Source: Arthrobacter sp. TPD3018
GTDB lineage: Bacteria; Pseudomonadota; Alphaproteobacteria; Sphingomonadales; Sphingomonadaceae
Direction of reading: 5' to 3'
Length of the DNA: 64,000 nucleotides
NCBI GenBank assembly: GCA_003075315.1
Contig: QDFQ01000007.1
Coordinates: 124,001 to 188,000 of the forward strand
The position numbers and the translations under genes are program-made. Positions 44,367 to 54,494 of this stretch are shown here, one piece after another (within the stretch, counting starts at the first letter, position 1; the number at the start of each line of letters is the position of its first letter). Under the pieces are notes generated by a model. That model saw only the letters and a list, made by a program, of their open reading frames with translations. It had not been told where the DNA came from and did no database searches.

Positions 44367-46307
44367 GTGAGAATCGAAACCGTCCGGATCGTTAACCTGC
44401 GCGCTTTTGCTGACGAAACAATCAAGCTTGATGAATACACGACAATTGTGGGTCCAAATGGTTCGGGCAAATCCACGCTTTTATGTGCTCTTAACATCTT
44501 CTTCCGTGAGGTTGACGGCTCCCCCTTGAATATTGTGCAATTAGATGCAGAGGACTTTCACAATCGAGAGACAGGCAAGCCGATCGAGATCACTGTTACC
44601 TTCCATAATTTGACGGACGTTGAGATAGAAGAGTTTTCAGACTACGTACGCGATGGGAAACTAATTGTTACCGCGAGGGCGGTTTTTGACCAAGATCGGC
44701 AAGTTGCGCCCGTTGTGCAATATGGTAGCCGCCTCGCGATGGAGGACTTTGCTCCGTACTTTGAGGCGGACAAAGCGGGTGCGTCTGCCGCTACCTTGAA
44801 AGCGATGTTCGGCGAAATCAGAGAAAAGCACCCCGATGTGGACGGATCATCGACGGTTAAAGATCGAATGGCGTCGGCGCTCCGAACATACGAAGGCGCC
44901 AATCCGAACCTCTGCACGGTCATACCTAGCGAGGATCAGTTCTATGGTGTCGGACAGGTTGGAAAATTACGGCGCTTTATTCAGTGGGTTTACATACCGG
45001 CAGTTAAAGATGCGTCTGGCGAACAGTCAGAAGCCCGAAATACCGCCTTTGGTAAGCTAGTAGAGCGTACCATCCGCGCCAAAATCAACTTCGCTGATGA
45101 GATAGATGCTATCAGAGAGGAGGCGCGTGGGAAATATGTTGCGTTGATAGAAAGCAAAAAGGAAGTGCTCGATGAGGTGTCCGGACAGCTTCAACAGCGC
45201 CTGTCGGAATGGTCAATCCCCGATGCAACAGCGCGCTTAGACTGGCATCAAGACCCGAAGGGGGCGGTTCGGGTTGACGCGCCAATGACAAAGCTGATCG
45301 CCGGTGACGGGCAATTCGAAGGCAACATTGCTAGATTTGGACACGGCTTGCAGCGCTCGTATCTTATCGCGTTATTGCACGGACTTGCTTCGGAGGACGA
45401 TTCAGCGCAACCAACCCTAATTTTAGGATGCGAAGAGCCGGAGTTGTACCAGCACCCTCCGCAGGCACGGCACTTAGCGTCAGTCCTTGAGAGTCTGTCC
45501 GACAAGAACTCGCAGGTCATTATCACTACGCACAGTCCGCTTTTCGTGGACGGCAAAGGCTTTGAAAGTGTTCGCCTGATTAGGCGAAATAAGGAGACAA
45601 AAAGTGCTGTTGCTACTAGCATGTCTCTGTCTGATTTGAGCGGGCGTCTGTCAGCGGCATCTGGTGATCCACCCTTGCTCGCAGAGGGGACATTGGCCAA
45701 ACTTAACCAAGCGATGCAGCTAACTCTCTCCGATATGTTTTTTACGACCAAGCTAGTTATCGTGGAGGGGTTATAAGACGAAGCTTACATCATCGCGTGG
45801 TTGCGCTTGACCGGCCGCTGGGATGCTTTTCGTAAGGGGGGGTGCTTTATCTTACCTGCCGGCGGAAAGAGCGAAATTGCACGCCCCCTGGCCATCGCCT
45901 CGGGCCTCGGGATTCCAGCGATGATAGCTTTCGACTGCGACGGAGATAAGATCACACATAGTGACGCGAACACCGCCGCTAGCAGGGAAGCTAAGCATAA
46001 AAAGGACAACGAGACGCTCATGCGCCTGTGCGGCTGCGCTGTGGAGCCGTTCCCTCAAACCATAATGTGGCATGCAAACATGGTGGCGTGGCCTCACGAT
46101 ATGGGCGCGGCCCTTAAAGCCAGCGTCGGCGTGGACCTGTGGCAATCGCTTGGCTCCGCCGCCTCCGCAGCGCTCGGCAATGCGCCAGACTTGCAAAAGA
46201 ACACGATGCATATAACCGAACGGCTAGCCGGCGCATTCGACAAGGGCGTTGCGATCGAACCGCTTGACGCGCTCTGCCAAGCGATAGTCGATTTCGCCGC
46301 CACCTAG
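44367..46307 (+). pseudogene. OLD-family ATPase/TOPRIM nuclease with in-frame TAA
   Basis: The frame runs 647 codons. The N-terminal part (44367-45776, 469 residues, GTG start with AAGGGAG upstream) is an ABC-type ATPase: Walker A VGPNGSGKST near residue 30, then the ABC/Walker B region LILGCEEPELYQHPPQ and the switch ITTHSPLFV. The C-terminal TOPRIM begins KLVIVEGL, is cut by TAA at 45774-45776, then resumes DEAYIIAWL and continues to the DxD motif FDCDGDK near codon 528. The stop thus separates the TOPRIM catalytic Glu from its Asp pair. OLD proteins are nucleases used in phage defence. The codons are clearly lower in GC than neighbours. Confidence 0.85.
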
Positions 46308-46736
46308 GAAGCGCACAGACCATAGATCGCTCAAACCGGACGATCCCGTTTCGGGCGCTGCCAGTGTATCGGAATATAGCTTTACGCCGGCCAACGAGGC
46401 GCAAGATGCAATTCGCTATTTCGCCGCAAAGGCGCTCATCCTCGTAAGGCAGAGAGCTATCGGCAAAGGTGGTCTTGGCTGCGATTGGCGGACGCAGGAC
46501 CTGTGTAGGCTACTGGCCGCGTCCTCAGGTCCGCTTTCCCCCATTCGTCTCGACCGTGTCGCGGTTTAGCTGTGACGTTCGGATGAATGACTGTCCGAAG
46601 TCGGAAGACGGCGAGCCCGCAATGAATGACCGCAAGTCGGTCGTCCGCTGCTCCTGAGCGGCCGGCGACCGTACCCTTGTAATATGCACGCAACGACCAT
46701 CCTCCACAGCCGGGTCCGTCCAGGGGGGCGGGGCGG
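46308..46736. other. Gap without a convincing gene
   Basis: 429 nt at the right edge of the low-GC segment. One plus-strand frame (about 46290-46568) is open and reads like protein (SEYSFTPANEAQDAIRYFAAK) but has no start codon, so it may be a gene remnant. GC rises again from about 46500. No repeat of the tRNA-Ser 3' end was found. Confidence 0.5.
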
Positions 46737-47294
46737 ATGGTGGGTGCGACTTCCACGACGATCAACTGGCTGGCGACGCATATCTTGCCGCACGAGGCCG
46801 CGGTACGGCGCTGGCTGATTGCCAGCGGCACGGCGCCGGACGAGGCGGATGACCTGATCCAGGACGCCTATTGCCGGCTGGGCAACCTGTCCTCTGTCGA
46901 TCATATCACCGCGCCCCGTGCCTATTTTATCAGGATCGTTCAGAACCTGCGGCGGGAGAGTTTCCGGCGGCAGAAGGTCGTCCGCTTCGACGCACTTACG
47001 GAAATCCACGCCTCGTCCATCATCGATGAACGGGAGGATCCCGAGCGGATCGCCGACGCCCACCTGCAGTTGGCAACGGTATCGGCGGTGCTGGCGGCGC
47101 TGCCCGCGCGCTGCCGGGAGATTTTCCGGTTGCGGCGCATGGAGGGTCTCTCCCAAAAGGAGATTGCCCGGACGATGGGTGTAAGCGAGGGTGTGGTCGA
47201 GAACGATGCGGCAAAGGCGGTTCGTCACCTGTTGTCGACGCTGCGTGCCGATGGTCAGGCGCTAGCGGATGAGGCCGATCGCCGACGCGCGTGA
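46737..47294 (+). CDS. ECF RNA polymerase sigma factor (FecI-like)
   Basis: 185 residues. Region 2 includes EADDLIQDAYCRLGNL and AYFIRIVQNLRRESFRRQKV; region 4 includes LPARCREIFRLRRMEGLSQKEIARTMGVS, an HTH. It would direct RNA polymerase to the receptor promoter when signalled through the FecR partner. The start at 46737 follows a G-rich tract. The stop overlaps fecR by 26 nt. First gene of sigma-FecR-receptor-PhoD. Confidence 0.92.
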   Translation: MVGATSTTINWLATHILPHEAAVRRWLIASGTAPDEADDLIQDAYCRLGNLSSVDHITAPRAYFIRIVQNLRRESFRRQKVVRFDALTEIHASSIIDEREDPERIADAHLQLATVSAVLAALPARCREIFRLRRMEGLSQKEIARTMGVSEGVVENDAAKAVRHLLSTLRADGQALADEADRRRA

Positions 47295-48195
47295 GCAGCG
47301 CGACGCGCTCGCGGCCGATTGGGCCGCGCGCCTTGCGACGGGGCCGCTGCCGGCGGATCGCGCGGCGGAGATGCAGCGATGGCTGGCGCTGGACCCTCGG
47401 CATCGCGGGGCACTGATCCGTGCGCAGGCGGCGCTGGCGGCGCTGTCCGGCCGGGACGCGGCCCACGCCAGTCCCGTCGCCGCCCCGCGCCGGGGAATCG
47501 GCCGTCGCGCCGTGCTGGCGGGGGGAGCGGCGTGTGCGCTGGCTGGGGTGTTCTTCGCGCTACGCCCTGCACCGGTGCTCGCCACCGAGATCGGTGAAAT
47601 CCGCCGAACCCCGCTCACCGACGGGTCGACGGTGGTGCTCGATACCGCCACCCGTCTGCAGCCCGACTTCTCCCGAGACGCGCGTCATGTCCGGCTGGAG
47701 CAGGGCCGTGCGCTGTTCCGGGTCGCGCATGACCCCGCCCGCCCGTTTGTCGTGGCGGCCGGGGACATCCGGGTGCGTGCGGTCGGCACCGTATTTTCTG
47801 TCGAGCAGGGGGACGTGATCGACGTACTGGTGACGGAAGGATCGGTCAAGGTCACCGGCGCCTTGCGACCGCTGCTGTTGCGTGCCGGCCAGTTGGGTCG
47901 GTTCCGCGCAGGGGCCTTGCCGGCTGTCGAGCGGCTGACCGATCAGCATCTGGCCCATGCGCTCGACTGGCGCGAGGGGCGGCTGGAACTGTATGGCCAG
48001 ACGCTGGCGAGCGCGGTCGCCACGATCAACCGATACAATCGCCGCCCGATCCTGGTGCCGGACCCCGCACTCGCGCGGGAGCCGCTGCACGGCGCGTTCC
48101 GCAACGACGATCCCGAGGGCTTCGCGCGGGTCGCCGCGGTGAGCCTCGATGCCCATGCCAGGATCGAACCCGACCGCATCGTTATCGACCGATAA
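47269..48195 (+). CDS. FecR-type anti-sigma/sigma regulator
   Basis: 308 residues. An N-terminal cytoplasmic helical domain (DAREQRDALAADWAARL, EMQRWLALDPRHRGAL; DUF4880-like) contacts the sigma factor. One membrane helix lies near residue 90 (AVLAGGAACALAGVFFAL). The periplasmic FecR domain has DGSTVVLDTATRL and VRAVGTVFSV, and a C-terminal DUF4974-like part has TLASAVATINRYNRRPI. It relays the receptor signal across the inner membrane. Starts ATG 47269 within the sigma gene. Confidence 0.92.
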   Translation: MRPIADAREQRDALAADWAARLATGPLPADRAAEMQRWLALDPRHRGALIRAQAALAALSGRDAAHASPVAAPRRGIGRRAVLAGGAACALAGVFFALRPAPVLATEIGEIRRTPLTDGSTVVLDTATRLQPDFSRDARHVRLEQGRALFRVAHDPARPFVVAAGDIRVRAVGTVFSVEQGDVIDVLVTEGSVKVTGALRPLLLRAGQLGRFRAGALPAVERLTDQHLAHALDWREGRLELYGQTLASAVATINRYNRRPILVPDPALAREPLHGAFRNDDPEGFARVAAVSLDAHARIEPDRIVIDR

Positions 48196-48260
48196 GGAAA
48201 ACGCCGCCCCGATCGTCCTTGCCGGCGAACGGGGCGATCGGCCCCATGCAAGGGGGCAAG

Positions 48261-50864
48261 ATGCGGAAGATCGGACTTCTCGGCTGCACAGGTGCGGCCA
48301 TCGTGATGGCGGCGCCGGCCGCGGCGCAGGTGGTGCAATTCGACATCCCGGCACAACCCGCGGCGGAGGCCGTCGTGATGCTCGCTCGGCAGGCGCATGT
48401 CCAGATCATGGTGTCGGACAGCGCCGCCAAAGGCCGGCGTGCGCAGGCGGTGCGCGGGCGGATGACGGTAGACACCGCCCTGTCGCACCTACTCGCCGGC
48501 ACCGGCCTGCAGGCCAGGGCAGCCGGACCCGGCACCTGGGTGGTGGTCCGCGCCGCACCCGTCGCAGTCGCCGCGCCTGCCGCTGCAGAAACCGCGGAGG
48601 ATGCCGGGGCCAGTGGCGACATCGTCGTCACCGCGCAACGTGCGGCCGAACCGCTGGCGAAGGTGCCGTCGAGCGTCGTCGCCTTGTCGCGCGGACGCAT
48701 GGACCAGCTTGGGGTGCGCGACTTCGCCGATATCGCCCAGCTGACCCCGGGCGTTCGGCTGCGCCCGGAGATCAACCAGATCGCGATCCGGGGCCTCGCG
48801 TCCAACGCGGGCGCGGCGACGACGGGTGTCTATCTGGACGAAACGCCGATCCAGGTCCGCACCTTCGGCGAAGGCGCCGCCTCGGCGCTGCCGCTGGTCT
48901 TCGACCTCGATCGGGTGGAGGTGCTGCGCGGGCCGCAGGGCACGCTGTTCGGCGCGGGATCGATGGGCGGCACGGTGCGCTACATCACGCCGCAGCCGTC
49001 GCTGACCCGTACGGACGTCTACGGACGCGGTGAACTGGCCTTCACCGAGGGTGGCGCGCCGATTTGGGAGGCCGGCGTCGCGGTCGGCGTGCCGATCCTG
49101 CGCGACGTCGCGGGTCTGCGTATCGCCACCGACTATCGCCGCGCCGGGGGCTGGGTCGATCGCAACGATCCGGCGAGCAACGCGCTGATCGCCAGGAACG
49201 CCAACCATGTGACGGCCGCGACCACCCGCGCCGCGTTGCGGGTGGAACCGCTGCCGGGTCTCGCGATCACCCCGGCCGTTTTCTTCCAACGGCGCGAGCG
49301 GGCCGATACCGATCAATATTGGGAATCGCGATCCGATCCGGCCGCGCATCGCTACGTCAACGCCAACCCGGTGCCGCTCGCCAACCGGGACCGGTTCGTG
49401 CTGCCGAGCCTTGCCATCAGCTATGACGGGCCGGGCTTCACAATCGTATCCAACACCGCCTGGTTCGATCGCAACCAGACGCGCTTCTACGACAACACGC
49501 TCTACAATTATGCCGGATGGGAGGATTTCCCGGGCCAGCTGCTGACCGCCAACGGTCCCAACTACGCGATCCTGCCGCGCGGGCTACGCTCCGACGGCCG
49601 CATCCTGAATACCCAGCGAAACTTCTCACAGGAAGTGCGGCTTCAGTCCGCAGATCCCCATGCCCGGGTACAGTGGTTGATCGGCGGCTTCTACTCCAAC
49701 AATCGGCAGCGCAACGTGGAGACACTGGTCGAGCCGTCGCTGGAGCAATTCTTCCGGGCAATCTACGGCATTGGCGTGGTCGACACGCTGGGTGCGCCGC
49801 TGCTGCCGGGCGGCATCAGCTATAGTGGCAACCGTGTCGAGCGCGAGCGGCAGGTCGCCGTGTTCGGCAATGTGAACGTCGAACCGGTCGACCATCTGCA
49901 CGTACAGGCGGGTCTGCGCTGGTCGGAAATCCGGCTCGACAACGACAATGTCTTCACTGGTCCCTATATCGGCACAACGCCGCGCCGTGACACCGGCCAC
50001 GCGCGCGAACGGCCGCTGACCCCGCGCTTCGTCGTCAGCTATGACGGCGTAGCGGACGTCAACCTTTATGCCAGCGTCGCGAAGGGCTATCGCGCGGGCG
50101 GAATCAACGCGCCGATCGGCCAGCGCTGCCTTGCACAGTTGACCGCGGCGGGCCGGCCTATACCCGACATTCCCTACACCTCTGACAATGCCTGGTCCTA
50201 TGAAGTCGGCGCGAAGGGGCGGCTGAAAGGGATCAGCTTCGATGCCAGCGCCTTCCGCATCGACTGGTCGAACATCCAGCAGCGCGTGACGCTCGATCCG
50301 TGTGCGGTCACCTACACCGTCAATTCCGGGCAGGTCCGTTCCGAAGGGTTCGACCTGGCGATGACGGCGCGGCCGGTGGCCGGCGTCACGCTCGATCTGG
50401 CAGTCGGCTATGTCGATGCGCGCTTTACCCAGCGCGTCTACGTCAATCGTGGTGCGACATCGGGCGCGTTCGGGATCGACGCCGGCAACGCGCTCTTCCA
50501 GGCCGGCACGCCGTGGCAGGTGGTGGCGGGGGGCCGCTACGACTTCGTGATCGGGGGGCACGAAGCCTTCGTGCGCGGAAATTACGAATTCTCCAGCCGC
50601 AATTTTCGTCAGCGTTCCAGCCTCGACCCCGACACTGCCTATTATAACCCGATCCTGGGGGATCGCCCCGCGACCGGCTATGTCCGTGTCCGGACCGGAA
50701 TCACCTTCGACCAGGTCGAGGCGCAGCTGTTCGTCGACAATCTGCTCGACGTGCATCCTGGGCTGGAGCGATTCAACTATGGCGGGCGCTCCCCCTTCTT
50801 CGTCAACAACAGCTTCCGGCCGCGCACCGTCGGCCTGACGCTACTCTATCGGCAGCGGCCGTGA
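48261..50864 (+). CDS. FecA-like TonB-dependent transducer with STN domain
   Basis: 867 residues. Signal peptide (AAIVMAAPAAAQ), then an STN domain at about 25-100 (FDIPAQPAAEAVVMLARQA, GRMTVDTALSHLLAGTGL) that contacts FecR. The plug begins DIVVTAQRAAEP, with RVEVLRGPQGTLFGAGSMGG, and the barrel ends FRPRTVGLTLLYRQRP. The STN domain identifies it as a signalling receptor. The ATG at 48261 has AGGGGG upstream. The next gene, phoD, overlaps it by 4 nt, pointing to a phosphorylated ligand (inference). Confidence 0.92.
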   Translation: MRKIGLLGCTGAAIVMAAPAAAQVVQFDIPAQPAAEAVVMLARQAHVQIMVSDSAAKGRRAQAVRGRMTVDTALSHLLAGTGLQARAAGPGTWVVVRAAPVAVAAPAAAETAEDAGASGDIVVTAQRAAEPLAKVPSSVVALSRGRMDQLGVRDFADIAQLTPGVRLRPEINQIAIRGLASNAGAATTGVYLDETPIQVRTFGEGAASALPLVFDLDRVEVLRGPQGTLFGAGSMGGTVRYITPQPSLTRTDVYGRGELAFTEGGAPIWEAGVAVGVPILRDVAGLRIATDYRRAGGWVDRNDPASNALIARNANHVTAATTRAALRVEPLPGLAITPAVFFQRRERADTDQYWESRSDPAAHRYVNANPVPLANRDRFVLPSLAISYDGPGFTIVSNTAWFDRNQTRFYDNTLYNYAGWEDFPGQLLTANGPNYAILPRGLRSDGRILNTQRNFSQEVRLQSADPHARVQWLIGGFYSNNRQRNVETLVEPSLEQFFRAIYGIGVVDTLGAPLLPGGISYSGNRVERERQVAVFGNVNVEPVDHLHVQAGLRWSEIRLDNDNVFTGPYIGTTPRRDTGHARERPLTPRFVVSYDGVADVNLYASVAKGYRAGGINAPIGQRCLAQLTAAGRPIPDIPYTSDNAWSYEVGAKGRLKGISFDASAFRIDWSNIQQRVTLDPCAVTYTVNSGQVRSEGFDLAMTARPVAGVTLDLAVGYVDARFTQRVYVNRGATSGAFGIDAGNALFQAGTPWQVVAGGRYDFVIGGHEAFVRGNYEFSSRNFRQRSSLDPDTAYYNPILGDRPATGYVRVRTGITFDQVEAQLFVDNLLDVHPGLERFNYGGRSPFFVNNSFRPRTVGLTLLYRQRP

Positions 50865-52465
50865 TCGGGCGGCGCACCTTCGTCGCGGGCGGTGCGGCGC
50901 TCAGCCTGCTGCCCGCCGGGCGCCTGCGGGCTGCGCCACAGACGGGCTTTACGCACGGCGTCGCTTCGGGCGAGCCGACGGCTGCCTCGGTGCTGGTCTG
51001 GACGCGATATCGCGGACTGGCCACGCCGGTGCCGCTGCGCGTGGAACTGGCCGCCGATGCTGGCTTCCGTCGTATCGTCGCGCGCGGCACGGCGATCGCG
51101 GCACCGGAAACCGACTGGACCGCGCGGACGACGCTGATCGGGTTGGAGCCGGGCCGGCGCTGGTTCTACCGATTCCTGGGGCCCGACGGCAGCGTCTCGC
51201 CAACCGGGCGCACCGCAACGCTGCCGGACGGATTGGCGCCGCGTTTCACGATGGCGGTGTTTTCCTGCGCTAACCTGCCGTTCGGCTGGTTCAACGCCTA
51301 TGGCGATGCCGCGCGCGACCCGGAGATCGATGTTGCGATCCATCTGGGCGATTATCTGTACGAATATGCGCGCGGCATCTACCCGTCCGCCGCACAGACC
51401 GTTGCGGGCCGGACGATCGAACCGGCGGGTGAGCTCGTGCATCTGGCCGATTACCGGGCGCGCTACGCCAGCTATCGCCGCGACGCCGATCTGCTTGCGC
51501 TCCATGCCCATGTGCCGTGGCTGGCGGTGTGGGACGATCACGAATTTGCCGACAATGCTTGGATGGACGGCGCCTACAACCACGATCCCTCGAAACAGGG
51601 CGACTGGCACGCACGCCGCGCGGCGGCTGCACGGGCGTGGCGCGAATGGATGCCTGTGTCCGGCGACAATCGCTGGCGCGCGCGCGATGTCGGCACCCTC
51701 GCCAGCCTGCTGACGCTGGAAACGCGGACCACGGGGCGCACGGCCGAGGCCGACTTCTACCCGCTCCAGTCTCCACCGGAGGGACGACAGACGCGGCTGG
51801 CGGCGTTCCGGAATGGGGACTGGCAACGGCCAGACCGCCGGATGCTGGGCGAGGGGCAGGAGGCATGGCTGCTCGACGAACTGCCCGCAGCGGCGCGGCG
51901 CACGCGCTATCAGGTCCTGATCCAGTCCGTACCGATGGGGATGACGGTAATGCCGGAGGCCGCGCTGGGCTGGATTCCGAGCGGCGGTGCCGCCGCCCGC
52001 GACGAAGTCGCGTTGCTGGTCGATGCCGGCCGTGTCGGCGTGCCGATGAACATGGACAATTGGAACGGATACCCAGCACAACGCGGGCGCATCCTCGACG
52101 CGGCTAGCGATGCGAACACCCGGCTGATCGTTCTGTCGGGCGACAGCCACAATAGCTGGTTCTATCGTCTCCGCGACACGAAGGGGCGGCAAGCCGGTGT
52201 CGAACTATCGGTCCCCTCGGTTACCTCGCCCGGGTTTGAAAACTGGTTTCCCACGCAAAACCCGAGCACCGTGGCTGCGGCGCTGGTCGCCGCCAACCCG
52301 GAACTGCGCTGGGCCGACACAGTCCATCGCGGCTATGGTCGTGTCGTCATCACACCGCAGGCTGCAGAATTGCAATGGTGGCGGAGCGCGCCGATCAAAA
52401 GTCGCTCGGCAAATGCATTTCTAATGTTCAACACTACCGCCTTTGACAGTCATTCTGGGGCTTGA
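50861..52465 (+). CDS. PhoD-family alkaline phosphatase/phosphodiesterase
   Basis: 534 residues. A twin-arginine signal (GRRTFVAGGAALSLLPAG) predicts Tat export, normal for PhoD. The metal-binding motifs are seen in order: FSCANLPFGWFNAYGD with HLGDYLYEY, then WDDHEFADNAWMDGAYNHDP and LSGDSHNSWF. Family members are Ca/Fe phosphodi- and monoesterases that release phosphate from organic esters. The GTG start overlaps the receptor stop (GTGA). Likely co-regulated with the Fec-type system; no Pho box was looked for successfully. Confidence 0.93.
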   Translation: MIGRRTFVAGGAALSLLPAGRLRAAPQTGFTHGVASGEPTAASVLVWTRYRGLATPVPLRVELAADAGFRRIVARGTAIAAPETDWTARTTLIGLEPGRRWFYRFLGPDGSVSPTGRTATLPDGLAPRFTMAVFSCANLPFGWFNAYGDAARDPEIDVAIHLGDYLYEYARGIYPSAAQTVAGRTIEPAGELVHLADYRARYASYRRDADLLALHAHVPWLAVWDDHEFADNAWMDGAYNHDPSKQGDWHARRAAAARAWREWMPVSGDNRWRARDVGTLASLLTLETRTTGRTAEADFYPLQSPPEGRQTRLAAFRNGDWQRPDRRMLGEGQEAWLLDELPAAARRTRYQVLIQSVPMGMTVMPEAALGWIPSGGAAARDEVALLVDAGRVGVPMNMDNWNGYPAQRGRILDAASDANTRLIVLSGDSHNSWFYRLRDTKGRQAGVELSVPSVTSPGFENWFPTQNPSTVAAALVAANPELRWADTVHRGYGRVVITPQAAELQWWRSAPIKSRSANAFLMFNTTAFDSHSGA

Positions 52466-52937
52466 AAGGTATTGGTTCGGGGGGCGATTCGACGGAGTTG
52501 TAAAAATGATTGTTGAGATCAAGCCGCGTTAGCGGACTTCTGCTTCCCCGATGCCCTTCGCGTCGGATTGCAGGAATGGTGATCCATTTTCAGTTCCCCA
52601 TCCTTTTCGAGACAGCTGGCAGGACGGCGGGCAGGGCTGGGGCTTAGTATGTCCTCGGCTGCCATACCAATGAATGGCAGAAGGTGGGGAACCGAAAAGA
52701 GGTCGCGAATGACCAGATGTGCGTCGTTACGGCGATATGGCGAGGCGGCTCGATCGGACAGCCTGCTGGTGCCAAGCGTCGTCCTCGATCCAGCGCCCAA
52801 GGCCCTGTTATCCGCTGATGACGCCGCTTGGGGGGGGCGGCCGCGGATCGTCACCTTTGTGCTGGCCGATGGACGCAAGCGGCTGGACGAACCGATGGCG
52901 GCGGCGAACGGGCGGCTGACGATGAGCGCCAACCGCT
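52466..52937. other. Gap before transposase remnant
   Basis: 472 nt. Open frames on both strands are short, lack ribosome sites and mix phases. The 3' part may include decayed transposase N-terminal sequence, but I cannot match it. No repeats noted. Confidence 0.4.
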
Positions 52938-53142
52938 TCCGCCTGAACCCGTCCGCCGCTACGAACGCGACCATCCCGGCGAGTTCATCCACATCGACAT
53001 CAAGAAGCCCGTTCATTTCGACCGGGTCGGCCACCGCATCACCGGCGATCGCATCGGCCAGTCGAACGCCAGCGGCATCGGCTGGGAGTTCGTCCACGTA
53101 GCCATCGACGACAACGCGCGCATCGCCTTCAGCCAAGTGTGG
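52938..53142 (+). pseudogene. IS481-type transposase remnant
   Basis: The frame reads VRRYERDHPGEFIHIDIKK, then RVGHRITGDRIGQSN, then WEFVHVAIDDNARIAFSQV, the start of the DDE catalytic domain of IS481-family transposases, with the first Asp in HIDIKK. It lacks the N-terminal HTH in the same phase and ends at TGA after FSQVWLGQPRSTC, without the second Asp and Glu. So it is a decayed fragment. No terminal inverted repeats were found. Confidence 0.8.
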
Positions 53143-53300
53143 CTCGGTCAGCCTAGGAGCACTTGTTGAGGCCCACGGCTAGCCGCCGACGGCCGATCAT
53201 CCGTCCGGACGGATCGCGGACCGGGCGACGCTCGCGCTCGCGCAGGATTGATTAACCTGGATCGGATAACGGGTTCGTGGCGAGGCATGGGAGCAGAGGA

Positions 53301-54458
53301 TTGCCGCTCGATCAAATGACAATCTATGTGTTGACGGCGTTGTTCACGATCGTCGCAGGGATCGTCACGCTGGCATCGGGCACGCGGGAGGGCGTGGCGG
53401 GCTGGCGAAGTTTCTGGGGCGGCGGCTATGTCATGCTGGGCATCGGCATGGCGGTCTTCGACTTGCAGACCTTCGATCGCGCCTTCCGCGTCTCCGCCGG
53501 CGCCATCCTGTCGCTGTGCGGGGCGGTGCTGGTAACGCAGGGCGTGCGGCTGCTGGCCGGGCGCAATCCCCATTGGCCGCGGCTGGTTGCGGCGCTGCTG
53601 GCCGTTTCGCTGGTGCCCCTGCTGTCGCATGATCTCGCGCATCGCCTGCAGCGCATCGCCTATATCGATTATACGATGATGATCGCGGACATCTGGGCCG
53701 CCGTGACGGCCTTGCGTCTGGCCCGGCACGAACGCCTCCGCACCGCCTGGATGCTTGGCGGCACCTTCGTCCTGACCGCCGTGATCGGCTTCGGCCGCGG
53801 CAGCCTGTCGGCGGCGTTCGCGCTCGGCATGAATGCGCAGTTCGATTTCATCAACAATATCTGGATGGCGGTGGCGCTGGCCGCGTGCTGGCCGATGCGC
53901 GGCAACCTGCCGACGCTGGTCGCGGCCGAGCGGGCCGAGCGCGCGCTGCTGCGCCTCGCCACCGAGGATGCGCTGACGGGCGCGCTGAACCGCACCGGCC
54001 TCGATCGGCTGCGGGCGCGGATGACGGGGGGCGCCGGGCTGATCCTGATCGACCTCGATCATTTCAAGGCGCTCAACGATCGGATGGGTCATGCCGAAGG
54101 CGATCGCACGCTCCAGCTGGTGGCCGCGGCGGTGCGCGAGGTGGGCGGTCCGGGCTCGCGCTTCGCCCGGCTGGGCGGCGACGAATTCCTGCTCGTCCTG
54201 CCGGGCCGCTCGCTGGCCTTAACGGCGGAGACCGCGGACAGGGTGTGTGCGGCGGTCGAGGAAGCGGTGCTGGCGCACCGGCGGAGCGAATGGGGCCGGT
54301 ACGGCGATCTGCCGCCCGTCACCGCCAGCATCGGCGTCGCCAGCGGCAATGTCGCGGGCGAGGGCTTCGCCCGCCTGGTCGCCGAGGCGGACGAGGCGCT
54401 GTATCGAGCCAAGCGCGCCGGCCGCAACCAAGTCAGCCTCATGCGGGATGCCGCTTAG
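53301..54458 (+). CDS. Membrane diguanylate cyclase (GGDEF)
   Basis: About 385 residues. The first 190 hold roughly six hydrophobic helices (MTIYVLTALFTIVAGIV, then VMLGIGMAVFD, LVAALLAVSLVPLL, MLGGTFVLTAVIGFG and IWMAVALAACW). The GGDEF domain has DALTGALNRTGLD, LIDLDHFKALND and an intact RLGGDEF near residue 300. No RxxD inhibitory site precedes it. Makes c-di-GMP. The start is uncertain: TTG 53301 has GGAG 7 nt upstream; GTG 53277 and ATG 53316 are alternatives. Confidence 0.9.
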   Translation: MPLDQMTIYVLTALFTIVAGIVTLASGTREGVAGWRSFWGGGYVMLGIGMAVFDLQTFDRAFRVSAGAILSLCGAVLVTQGVRLLAGRNPHWPRLVAALLAVSLVPLLSHDLAHRLQRIAYIDYTMMIADIWAAVTALRLARHERLRTAWMLGGTFVLTAVIGFGRGSLSAAFALGMNAQFDFINNIWMAVALAACWPMRGNLPTLVAAERAERALLRLATEDALTGALNRTGLDRLRARMTGGAGLILIDLDHFKALNDRMGHAEGDRTLQLVAAAVREVGGPGSRFARLGGDEFLLVLPGRSLALTAETADRVCAAVEEAVLAHRRSEWGRYGDLPPVTASIGVASGNVAGEGFARLVAEADEALYRAKRAGRNQVSLMRDAA

Positions 54459-54494
54459 CATCGCAGGTCGGCGAGTAGCACACCGGAGAGAAGG

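Noticed and set aside
46290..46568. Plus-strand coding-looking frame after the OLD gene
   Set aside because: No start codon or ribosome site, and no recognisable motif; kept only as a possible remnant.
52519..53136. Minus-strand frame over the IS481 remnant
   Set aside because: Opposite strand reads as transposase catalytic domain; this frame is its shadow.
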